From Zygotorulaspora mrakii (Eukaryota; Ascomycota; Saccharomycetes; Saccharomycetales; Saccharomycetaceae): 64,000 nt of DNA. Positions 40,352 through 48,674 of the stretch are shown in pieces. The notes below the pieces were generated by a model. It saw nothing but the letters and a program-made list of their open reading frames with translations. It was not told the DNA's origin and did not search any database. The stretch spans positions 1,302,001 to 1,366,000 of the forward strand of contig NC_050719.1 of assembly GCF_013402915.1 (NCBI RefSeq), read 5' to 3'. How positions within the stretch are numbered: the first letter of the stretch is position 1; every line of letters starts with the position of its first letter. A program made the position numbers and the translations under genes.

Positions 40352-42379
40352 ATGACTGGTAACAGTAGAAAGGGAGACTCGGGAGCAAACGAGACTGCTC
40401 AACCCACTGGTAAGCACGACTTAATTGAAGTCAATGGATCATATGATAGTAATGACGAGGCTAATTCCTCAACCGTAAGTAATCGTTATCAGCATCGTCG
40501 ACAAATTCGTAGTAGGAGTCGTCAGCATAGCAGAGGAAGTATGATGAATGGTAAAGAACATAGTGATGACTTGAAGAGGAAAGGTAGTAAAAAATCCCGG
40601 GAAAAATCATTGAAGGAGTCACGTCGGTTCATTTTTTCATTGGGTACCATCTTAGGTATTATAATTGCATGTTATTTTGGAGCATCTCATGTTCACAAAA
40701 ATAACAAAGAACTATTTGACAGCATGGTGAATTTCGAATCTGTACGAGATTATCTCGATGATTGGAAGGATGTACTGCCACAAAGTGTCAGTGGTTTCAT
40801 TACGGATATGCAATTGGGATATTCGTCTGATACTGCTTTAAAAGATCTAACTGAGAGTTTTGCGGTGGGTAGACAGTTGAGAGAGGAGCTGAATATCACT
40901 GCTAAGCACCCTGTCGTTATGGTGCCCGGTGTCATTTCAACAGGAATTGAAAGTTGGGGAGTTGTTGGAGATGATGAATGCGACAGTGAACCACATTTTA
41001 GAAAGAGACTATGGGGGTCATTTTACATGTTAAGAACAATGGTCCTGGATAAGGTCTGTTGGTTGAAGCACATAATGCTAGATCCTGAAACCGGGTTGGA
41101 CCCTCTCCATTTCAGATTACGAGCAGCACAGGGGTTTGAAGCTGCAGATTTTTTTATGGCTGGATATTGGATTTGGAACAAAGTCATTCAAAATTTAGGA
41201 GCTATAGATTATGATCCTGATAAAATGTCAACTGCCGCATATGACTGGAGATTGGCATATTTGGATCTAGAAAGACGTGATAGATATTTTTCAAAATTAA
41301 AACAACAGATTGAATTGATTCACGAATTAAGTGGTGAAAAAGTTGTACTTATCGGTCACTCAATGGGATCTCAAATCGTCTTTTATTTCCTAAAATGGGC
41401 GGAAGCAAAAGGTGAATTGTATGGCAACGGTGGACCAAATTGGGTCCAAATACACATCGATTCATTTGTTAATGTGGCAGGGACCTTACTAGGTGCGCCA
41501 AAGGCTGTACCGGCATTGATAAGCGGTGAAATGAAAGACACGATACAACTAAATGCATTAGCTATGTATGGATTGGAAAAATTTTTCAGTCGTAAGGAAA
41601 GGTTAGACATGATCCAAACGTGGGGTGGTATACCTTCAATGGTACCAAAAGGTGGAAACTTAATATGGGGCGATATGGCATTTTCAGCAGAGGATGCATT
41701 ACACAACAACACAGCATCATTTGGTAATTTTATAAGACTTGAGAAAAAAGCTAATGATTCTCTATTACAAAACAATTTGACTATGGAAGGCTCTATTGAT
41801 GTTATGCTTGACTTGTCGCCAAGATGGTTACAAGAACGTATTAGTGCACAATACAGCTTCGGTTATGCAAAGACGCCAAAGGAGCTAACAAAAAATGACA
41901 AGCATCATTCCCATTGGTCAAATCCCTTGGAGGTACCACTGCCAAATGCTCCGGATATGAAGATCTACTGCATATACGGTATTAATAATCCAACGGAAAG
42001 AGCTTACGTCTACAAAGAACAAACAGGCAATTCATCGCTCAATATGACAATTGACTACGACAGTGTGCAACCAGTCTTTTTCACCGACGGTGACGGCACC
42101 GTCCCCCTCATTACACACTCCATGTGTCACAAATGGGCACAAGGCAAATCCCCTTATAATCCCGGAGGGTCCAATGTCACTATTGTTGAAATTAAACATC
42201 AGCCAGACAGATTTGATATAAGAGGAGGAGCGAAGAGCGCGGAACATGTGGATATCCTCGGCAGTGCCGAATTGAACGAGTACATTCTCAAGGTCGCAAG
42301 CGGTCATGGAGATCTCATAGAGACAAGGTTACTCTCAAACCTCTCCCAATGGGTGAATGAAATGGCATTTCCCATGTGA
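40352..42379 (+). CDS. LRO1: Phospholipid:diacylglycerol acyltransferase Lro1
   Basis: Lro1 transfers an acyl group from a phospholipid to diacylglycerol, making triacylglycerol at the ER/nuclear membrane. The 675 residues (S. cerevisiae 661) have a basic cytosolic N-terminus with RRQIRSRSRQHSRG, a single membrane helix at about 93-112 and a luminal LCAT-like catalytic domain. The catalytic triad is visible: S337 in GHSMGS, D581 in FFTDGDGTVPL and H632 in SAEHVDILG, each offset by 13-14 from the S. cerevisiae residues. No truncation or anomaly was seen. Confidence 0.98.
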   Translation: MTGNSRKGDSGANETAQPTGKHDLIEVNGSYDSNDEANSSTVSNRYQHRRQIRSRSRQHSRGSMMNGKEHSDDLKRKGSKKSREKSLKESRRFIFSLGTILGIIIACYFGASHVHKNNKELFDSMVNFESVRDYLDDWKDVLPQSVSGFITDMQLGYSSDTALKDLTESFAVGRQLREELNITAKHPVVMVPGVISTGIESWGVVGDDECDSEPHFRKRLWGSFYMLRTMVLDKVCWLKHIMLDPETGLDPLHFRLRAAQGFEAADFFMAGYWIWNKVIQNLGAIDYDPDKMSTAAYDWRLAYLDLERRDRYFSKLKQQIELIHELSGEKVVLIGHSMGSQIVFYFLKWAEAKGELYGNGGPNWVQIHIDSFVNVAGTLLGAPKAVPALISGEMKDTIQLNALAMYGLEKFFSRKERLDMIQTWGGIPSMVPKGGNLIWGDMAFSAEDALHNNTASFGNFIRLEKKANDSLLQNNLTMEGSIDVMLDLSPRWLQERISAQYSFGYAKTPKELTKNDKHHSHWSNPLEVPLPNAPDMKIYCIYGINNPTERAYVYKEQTGNSSLNMTIDYDSVQPVFFTDGDGTVPLITHSMCHKWAQGKSPYNPGGSNVTIVEIKHQPDRFDIRGGAKSAEHVDILGSAELNEYILKVASGHGDLIETRLLSNLSQWVNEMAFPM

Positions 42380-43077
42380 GTGCTTTTCGTACTCACGCAC
42401 ATGCACAGTCGAGTCAAACGGAGATAGAATGCAGCATTAGTGTAGTGAAATATGCCAGTCGATGATAAGCGAAATATCTGATTTCAAGCTCATTGTGACA
42501 CAAATCGATGATATTTCAAACCATCTTGATTCAATGTATCGGAGTGGTGTCTTTTATATAGGTCCATTATGAACTAACTAGTTAACCTGCAATAAACTTG
42601 AATTTTATTAACCAAGAGTAGTAAAAGTAATCGGATCTTTTAGAAGAAGCGGCTCTACTTGGCTACTGCGTGACCCAAAACGCCAACTAGCAATTCTCGA
42701 AGTTTTGCAATTTATCACATACAATGCGGAAGAGCTGCGACTTTGATCGACGCTTTAAGTTGGACATTCTTTCTCGAAAATGGAAAGGCACATTCATTTC
42801 TGCGTCTTCTGGATATGCTCTTTGTTTTCCTTCACTTTCTCTAATACGCGAAGAGGTATTTCTCGCGTCTTGACTCAAACGGGCAAACACCAAAATCGAT
42901 GGCAAAACAAACAAACGATATAGAAATGGATGAAATAAAACTCGAAGATCGAGTCTGGTTTCAAGCGTTTGAGCATTATTTTTAAACAAGTGGAATTGTT
43001 CAATACTCAATCTGTAAGACGGTCTGTTGGCGATTAGATAGGCGAATTTAGATTGTATTCATCAGGTTGGGCGTCTT
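42380..43077 (+). promoter_or_regulatory. NRM1 upstream region with paired MBF-type sites
   Basis: In this 700-base spacer ACGCGA is found at 42846-42851 and its inverse TCGCGT at 42863-42868, about 210-230 bases before the NRM1 ATG. ACGCGN is the MBF core. A TATA-like TTTATATA stretch near 42552 lies closer to LRO1. Nothing else was recognised. Confidence 0.55.
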
Positions 43078-43731
43078 ATGTATTTGCAGGAAGTAGTGAC
43101 GATTACGATGAATAGACCAAGAATGCCATTGCGTGAGTTATCAAGCTCCAGAATAAATAAAATTGGGAACACGCATGCTAAGGCAAAGAAAGCAGGCTGT
43201 GCAACAGCGCTACCGTCTATTAAATCGCTGATAGACTGTACAACGACAGTCAGTGCATCCGTCACTGTGCCTAAAGCCATTGAACCACAGGAAAAGCTGT
43301 CACGAGAAGAGCTCAACGAAATTGCAAAGAAACTCAGGGTTCGGTTGCAATTTGCATATTTCAAGCTGAAGAACAATCAGACAGGAGTGAAATTCAGAGA
43401 ACTACAAAGACAGAAGCAAAGGGAAGCAGAAGTACCTGTAAGTCACAGCATCAAGAGAAGGAAACTGCTAGTAAATCATGGTAACTTAAAGACACCGGCG
43501 AGATCAAGACTACATGAGAAAGCGCTGGGAAAAACAGATACGGCCAATACAAGTGTGGATAGCAGCATTCTCGATGAGAAAAGCTCTCAGAACTTTCTCA
43601 AATTCTATCACAATACTACGCCGCTTGGAAAATCATCATTGACTTCACAACAGTGTCAAAAACAAGATACTCCAATGAGCGTTAAAGCTGCAAAGTCATT
43701 ATTACATCTGTTTACCAGCAGCCAACAGTAG
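43078..43731 (+). CDS. NRM1: MBF co-repressor Nrm1
   Basis: Nrm1 binds MBF and shuts off G1/S transcription late in the transition. The 217 residues (S. cerevisiae 249) contain the GTB motif shared with Whi5 at about 95-115 (KLRVRLQFAYFKLKNNQT). The LSREELNEIAKKL helix precedes it and a basic SIKRRKLL stretch follows. A nearby ATG (43108, MNRPRMPLREL) is an alternative start. The position between LRO1 and ERG2 supports NRM1 over WHI5. MBF-type sites upstream suggest the same negative feedback known in other yeasts. Confidence 0.92.
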   Translation: MYLQEVVTITMNRPRMPLRELSSSRINKIGNTHAKAKKAGCATALPSIKSLIDCTTTVSASVTVPKAIEPQEKLSREELNEIAKKLRVRLQFAYFKLKNNQTGVKFRELQRQKQREAEVPVSHSIKRRKLLVNHGNLKTPARSRLHEKALGKTDTANTSVDSSILDEKSSQNFLKFYHNTTPLGKSSLTSQQCQKQDTPMSVKAAKSLLHLFTSSQQ

Positions 43732-43831
43732 TAATTCTATAGAATAGACCTGTATAATATAGCATTCAAGCATTACAAACAGATTTACGATGATCGTACT
43801 ACCGAAAAAATGTTTTTCGAGCTGAACATTG

Positions 43832-43894
43832 TTTCAGTTATCGTGGTTTAGCCCATGTCGTATAGCTAAACGACAAGCTTCGAGATAACTGAAA
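43832..43894. repeat. Nested inverted repeat around a sterol element, ERG2 promoter
   Basis: TTTCAGTTATC (43832-43842) is the exact inverse of GATAACTGAAA (43884-43894). Inside, GTTTAGC (43846-43852) is the inverse of GCTAAAC (43865-43871). The 12-base centre contains TCGTATA. Confidence 0.9.
43858..43864 (+). promoter_or_regulatory. Sterol response element TCGTATA upstream of ERG2
   Basis: TCGTATA is the core bound by Upc2/Ecm22 at ergosterol genes. It lies 143 bases before the ERG2 ATG, with a TATA box (TATATAAA, 43906-43913) between them. Confidence 0.75.
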
Positions 43895-44006
43895 AAAAAA
43901 AAAAGTATATAAATATTTGAGACGTTAGTGTAGTCTAACCATACAAATCTCGAGTATAAGAGTCAATTGAAAGGCGTTCAGTATCCGTACCAAATCTGAA
44001 TTGAAT

Positions 44007-44678
44007 ATGAAGTGTTGGGTATCTGCATTGCTCTTTTTTGGAGTCGCGTACTATGTCATGAATGCGTTGTTCACCACATGGTTGCCAAAGAACTATATCT
44101 TTGATAAAGACGTCCTGAATGGTCTTGTAAATGAGACCTTGGCAAAGCACAACAGCACTTCTGATGATTTTAATTTAGAGGCTATGTTTAAAGACTTGAG
44201 AGATGCAATGGCGGACCATTACGGTGATGAATACGTCAATGAGTATCGTAGAGAAGACTGGGTGTTCAACAATGCCGGTGGTGCTATGGGCCAAATGATT
44301 ATCTTGCATGCATCCATCTCTGAGTATGTGATCATATTTGGTACACCAGTGGGCACTGAAGGTCATACTGGCGTTCATTTCGCCGATGACTATTTCACTA
44401 TCTTGAGTGGTGCACAATATGCAGCCGTGCCATGGTCACCAGTTAGAGAAGTTTATTTGCCGGGCCAAACGCATCACCTGCCAAAGGGTGAAGTTAAACA
44501 ATACGGTATGCCTCCGGAATCCTTTGCACTTGAACTGGCGCAGGGTTGGATCCCTTGCATGTTGCCTTTCGGATTCTTGGATACGTTCTCAAGTACCATA
44601 GACTTGCAAACGTTATGGAAAACTGTTTATCTCACTGGTAAAGACATGATCAAGAATCTTGTCAATGGCAAATTCTGA
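44007..44678 (+). CDS. ERG2: C-8 sterol isomerase Erg2
   Basis: Erg2 moves the delta-8 double bond to delta-7 in ergosterol synthesis at the ER. The ATG at 44007 gives 223 residues (S. cerevisiae 222); there is no earlier in-frame ATG nearby. A membrane helix at about 4-25 ([19 protein letters not shown]) anchors the protein. The sigma-1-receptor/Erg2 core is present as [39 protein letters not shown] and [18 protein letters not shown]. It is regulated most likely through the sterol element upstream. Confidence 0.98.
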   Translation: MKCWVSALLFFGVAYYVMNALFTTWLPKNYIFDKDVLNGLVNETLAKHNSTSDDFNLEAMFKDLRDAMADHYGDEYVNEYRREDWVFNNAGGAMGQMIILHASISEYVIIFGTPVGTEGHTGVHFADDYFTILSGAQYAAVPWSPVREVYLPGQTHHLPKGEVKQYGMPPESFALELAQGWIPCMLPFGFLDTFSSTIDLQTLWKTVYLTGKDMIKNLVNGKF

Positions 44679-44887
44679 GCAGTCCCAGCACTACCTTAAT
44701 CTTTTCCCTTATGTAAATCACTAAATCGATATACATAGATATTTTTATTTTGAATATTCGTACACTGAACAAATTGATTGCTCGGAAGGTGCGAGAATAA
44801 AATAACAGCCAATTTAGATAAGACCTTTGCAGAGCATTGTTAATTTTTATCCCACCAGCTGGAACTTATAGGTTTGGAGAGTACACA

Positions 44888-45403
44888 ATGTCTCTAAACA
44901 ACGAAGGCTTACGGGAGGTGCACGCCATACTGGTGCCCCCAGCAAGTGTTAACAGCAGCAGCCAAACGCAAACAATAACAGAAGGGGAAGAGAAAGAAGT
45001 ACTGGAGAATTCTCAGGATCAAGTACCACAAGTAAAAGAAACAGAACCACTGCTGAATGCTCCTTCCAAACCATCCAATTCCTCTGTTTCGACAACAAGT
45101 AATGCGGAATTCATTCCGCACCTGTTCTACGCATTGCATCAGATACGAAAGGACCCTAATAATTCGGCAAATCATCTAGACACGGCTACTGGGTTTATAA
45201 GACACAGACTCAAGGTTTGCAAATCTCTTATTGAGAAAAGTGAGGATTGCAAGAGACTTCTAAGTAATTCGACAGAAGAGTGGCATGGGTATCTCAGGAA
45301 CCGTGAAAAAGAGCTTCAAGTGAAACGTGATGTCCTTCGCGCTCTGGCTGGAAAACTGGAAGCTATCAAGGATGCCAATGGACCGGATAGCTTAGTACAT
45401 TGA
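44888..45403 (+). CDS. CSE2: Mediator subunit Med9 (Cse2)
   Basis: This is a middle-module subunit of the RNA polymerase II Mediator complex. The ATG at 44888 gives 171 residues (S. cerevisiae Cse2 149). Codons upstream in frame have no ATG. An acidic, Ser/Gln-rich N-terminal half (about 1-75) precedes the Med9 helices: FIPHLFYALHQIRKDPNNSANHLDTATGFIRHRLKVCK in two adjoining parts, and the heptad-rich REKELQVKRDVLRALAGKLEAI. It lies between ERG2 and TOM40, agreeing with the interleaved YNR010W position. Confidence 0.92.
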   Translation: MSLNNEGLREVHAILVPPASVNSSSQTQTITEGEEKEVLENSQDQVPQVKETEPLLNAPSKPSNSSVSTTSNAEFIPHLFYALHQIRKDPNNSANHLDTATGFIRHRLKVCKSLIEKSEDCKRLLSNSTEEWHGYLRNREKELQVKRDVLRALAGKLEAIKDANGPDSLVH

Positions 45404-45623
45404 CCTTCCAATTCACCTCATTTACGTATATATAGCTCTCTTATTACATAGCCTGCATCACAAATAACGAGTGCGAAATAAAATTTTTCAATATTGAAAA
45501 AAATTTGAGGACCTGCAGTGTAAAGTTGAAATAAGCAAAAGAGGAGAAAGTGGTAACCTTCTGTGGTCTATTGGTATAGGACTTGTAATCTTTGTTAATT
45601 GGTATCTGCAAAAAATAGTTATA

Positions 45624-46787
45624 ATGGCGACTCCTGTAACGCTAACCGATTTCAGTAAGATCCCTTCTATGCCGGGAGTTACACCAATGACACCGGATCA
45701 ATCGAAAGGTGGGTTTTGGTCTTCAAACCCTTTATCCAGTTTCTTCTTTGAGACCTATAAAACCGTGGCCTCTCACAGACAATCGCTAGCACTAGTCAAC
45801 CCTGGTACTGTAGAGAATTTAAATAAAGAAGTTTCTCGTGATGTTTTTTTATCACAGTATTTTTTCACTGGTCTAAGAGCTGATTTGAATAAGGCTTTTT
45901 CATTGAATCCAGCATTCCAAACGTCTCATACTTTCTCCATTGGTTCGAATGCATTGCCAAACTATGCATTCTCAGCTTTATTTGCTGACGATAACTTGTT
46001 CGTGCAAGGTAATCTGGATAACGAGTTTTCTCTATCTGGTAGAGTAAACTATGGATGGAATAAGAATAACATTTCCAAAGTCAACTTACAACTTGCTAAA
46101 GGCCAACCTGCTATGTGTCAACTAGAACAAGATTATCAGGGTTCAGATTATTCTATAAACCTAAAATCATTAAATCCATCCGTAAGTCCAGAAGGTCTTT
46201 TTAACGGTGTTGCCGTCGGGTCTTTATTGCAAAGTATTACACCGCAATTGTCACTTGGTTTGGAAGTGTTATACTCCAGAGGACAAGGATCTGGAGCAGC
46301 AGATGCTGGCGTATCTTATTTGACTCGTTATGTCTCAAAGAAGCAAGATTGGATTTTTTCGGGTCAAATGCAAGCTAATGGTGCATTGATTGCTTCTTTT
46401 TGGAGAAAAGTGACTCCAAGTGTTGAAGCGGGTATTGAAACCACTTTACAAGCCGGTATGGTACCAATTACTGATCCTGTTGTGGGAACTCCAATTGGCA
46501 TTCAACCTGTTGTAGAAGGTTCAACAACTATTGGTGCTAAATATGAGTATAGGCAATCTGTTTATCGTGGTTCAATCGATTCTACAGGTAAAGTCGCATG
46601 CTTTTTGGAAAGAAAAATTCTACCAACTTTATCAGTTTTATTCTGTGGTGAAATTGACCACTTTAAGCAAGAAAGTAAATTGGGTTGCGGTTTACAATTT
46701 GAAACTGCAGGTAATGAAGAATTGTTAATGATGCAACAAGGTTTGGATGTTAATGGTAACCCATTACAGCTCCCACCTCAAGTGTAA
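45624..46787 (+). CDS. TOM40: Mitochondrial outer-membrane import channel Tom40
   Basis: Tom40 is the beta-barrel pore of the TOM complex through which nearly all mitochondrial precursors pass. Its 387 residues equal the S. cerevisiae length. The N-terminal segment NPLSSFFFETYKTVASHRQSL is the conserved helix region, followed by alternating-residue beta strands (LFVQGNLDNEFSLSGRVNYGW; DWIFSGQMQANGALIASF). The C-terminal strand with the sorting signal precedes ELLMMQQGLDVNGNPLQLPPQV. It is convergent with INP1. Confidence 0.98.
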   Translation: MATPVTLTDFSKIPSMPGVTPMTPDQSKGGFWSSNPLSSFFFETYKTVASHRQSLALVNPGTVENLNKEVSRDVFLSQYFFTGLRADLNKAFSLNPAFQTSHTFSIGSNALPNYAFSALFADDNLFVQGNLDNEFSLSGRVNYGWNKNNISKVNLQLAKGQPAMCQLEQDYQGSDYSINLKSLNPSVSPEGLFNGVAVGSLLQSITPQLSLGLEVLYSRGQGSGAADAGVSYLTRYVSKKQDWIFSGQMQANGALIASFWRKVTPSVEAGIETTLQAGMVPITDPVVGTPIGIQPVVEGSTTIGAKYEYRQSVYRGSIDSTGKVACFLERKILPTLSVLFCGEIDHFKQESKLGCGLQFETAGNEELLMMQQGLDVNGNPLQLPPQV

Positions 46788-46962
46788 AAAAATTATTATT
46801 TGAGAAAGAAATCAAAAGGGATGTCATGATATAGCTGTATATAGTGTTAATAGATTGATTTCTATTTTTTTAATCTGAATCTCTGCTAATGAGGCTAGCT
46901 AAGAAATTAAAAAAAGAATGAACCAGCCATTCTTTTTTTCCCATTGGCCTGCTATTAAGCAC

Positions 46963-48174
46963 TTATCCATTGTTGATCTCTATTGAAAATGAAGAAAATC
47001 TTTTTGAGATTATATCCGTCCGTTCGTTTGAGAAATTACTTACTGCTTGATAGGAGCTGAATCTTCTCGAAGATGGTGCCGATCCATGATACCAATCATG
47101 ACTTCTTTGCGATGATGATGGTTTAAAGTTTTGTATAGCCCTTTTGAATGCTTCGTTAATGCTATCATCCGAATCCGCCTTGCCGGTAGAGTGTATTGCA
47201 GCTTCTTTTCTGGATCGAAGAGAACCGGTATTATCCTCTACCAGCAGGTAACTGAGATCATCATCTTCATCTTCATTGATCTTTTTTTCTTGAATATCAC
47301 CTCTAAGTAATGAATTTTGACTAGCAAGTGAGTCATTTGATATTTCCCCTTGGTTTTTAGTATTCCTACATTCTCTATCCAAAGAGTCAAACTTTTGTTC
47401 CTGTGTGGTGAATATACATATCTTGGAAATAACGGATTCAAATTCTTTAATCGCGTCAGAAGTAGCTTTGGGATCTTTGCAAGAAAGGAACTCAATTTCC
47501 CAATATCGCTCTGGATTATAAAATGAGATAAGAAATTTCTGCCCACAGTGCTCTAACTTGCTAACCTGAAGACGTGGCAATATGGGATGAACGACAGTAT
47601 CCTTACGGCCCAACGACAAATAATTCATTTCCTGCGTCTTCTGGTTAGGATTCAGATTGGGCGTAGAAATCTGATAAACTTCCAATGCACCACTGGCTAT
47701 TAAAGCTGTCGGTTTCAATTTGACACTACTTCGGCTCTGTAGACTGGCATCACTTGTAGTCTCACCACTTTTCAAAGTCATCGTGCTTGAAGAAGATTCC
47801 GAACCTCTTCTCGTTCCTGACTCTACTGAGCAGCTCATGGCTCTAACTTTTTCGTACTTGAACAGTGAAACTCTTTGGGCTGACAGCCTCTGTTTAGACC
47901 TTACACTTGCATGCCCCATAGGTAAACCGTTTCGTACTTTCGACATGCGAGGTGTCTCTGCAGCTGTTCTTGAATCCACATTTTTCTTATGATTTGATGA
48001 CCCTTTAAATTTGAGGGAGTCTTTCAAGGACCTCAAGGCAAAGCTTTGTTTCTTCTTGGGGCTATTTTGCAATTGTGTGTTTGATGAAGATTGTGATGGG
48101 ACATGGAGACGCGATTCTGAGGCATTAGACGTCGTTGTCTGGGATTCTGAGCGTCTTGTTGCGGTAGTGCTCAT
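46963..48174 (-). CDS. INP1: Peroxisome inheritance protein Inp1
   Basis: Inp1 tethers peroxisomes in the mother cell by binding Pex3 and the cortex. The 403 residues (S. cerevisiae 420) comprise a Ser/Thr/Lys-rich N-terminus (SRLHVPSQSSSNTQ; KKQSFALRSLKDSLKFKG), then a domain at about 90-245 with FKYEKVRAMSCSVESG, ALIASGALEVYQISTPN and KLEHCGQKFLISFYNPERYWEIEF that resembles the PH-like Inp1 core. An acidic, low-complexity C-terminal region follows. It is placed between TOM40 and PFK2, as in S. cerevisiae YMR203-205. Confidence 0.93.
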   Translation of the reverse strand: MSTTATRRSESQTTTSNASESRLHVPSQSSSNTQLQNSPKKKQSFALRSLKDSLKFKGSSNHKKNVDSRTAAETPRMSKVRNGLPMGHASVRSKQRLSAQRVSLFKYEKVRAMSCSVESGTRRGSESSSSTMTLKSGETTSDASLQSRSSVKLKPTALIASGALEVYQISTPNLNPNQKTQEMNYLSLGRKDTVVHPILPRLQVSKLEHCGQKFLISFYNPERYWEIEFLSCKDPKATSDAIKEFESVISKICIFTTQEQKFDSLDRECRNTKNQGEISNDSLASQNSLLRGDIQEKKINEDEDDDLSYLLVEDNTGSLRSRKEAAIHSTGKADSDDSINEAFKRAIQNFKPSSSQRSHDWYHGSAPSSRRFSSYQAVSNFSNERTDIISKRFSSFSIEINNG

Positions 48175-48674
48175 ATTTGAAATGAGTCCCTAGAGCAAGC
48201 CAAACCGTGCTTCACTATTTCACGTGCTAATATTCTAAGCTATAGCTTGATCATTCATTATTTACCATTTTTCAGGGTTCCTTGTTGTGTAAAGCGCACT
48301 GCTGTCGGGTAATCGCTGTTTTTTGTCGCTGGTAGTGAAAAGTAAATATTAGAGAAACTACAAAATTTAATCAATCCTGAGGACAATAAACTGATTCTAT
48401 CATTGTTTCTCATCTATCACATATTTCAGTGTACGTAAAAATTTGAAGTTTCAGTTACATAAGGCAAAGTATTAGTTAAAAGAAATAAAAAATTGTAATT
48501 TGATACCATCGCCACTGCAGAAAAGCTAAACAAATAGCGAAAATGATATCTCTAGATTTCTGTCTCACATATTTTTTCCTGGTCATTGTAGAACTTCTTC
48601 AAGTTTTAGATATTTAAACAACGACATTTATCGTAACATGCCGCTTTTAGAAGAGTTTTTCGTTAATAACTTAA
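48175..48674. other. Spacer between PFK2 3' end and INP1 promoter
   Basis: About 500 bases. CACGTG lies at about 48221-48226, some 50 bases before the INP1 start. The remainder is AT-rich 3' sequence of PFK2, with no gene. Confidence 0.5.

Noticed and set aside
45560..45623. tRNA-like A-box (TGGTCTATTGGTAT) before TOM40
   Set aside because: No B-box or cloverleaf follows within tRNA distance; it is the TOM40 leader.
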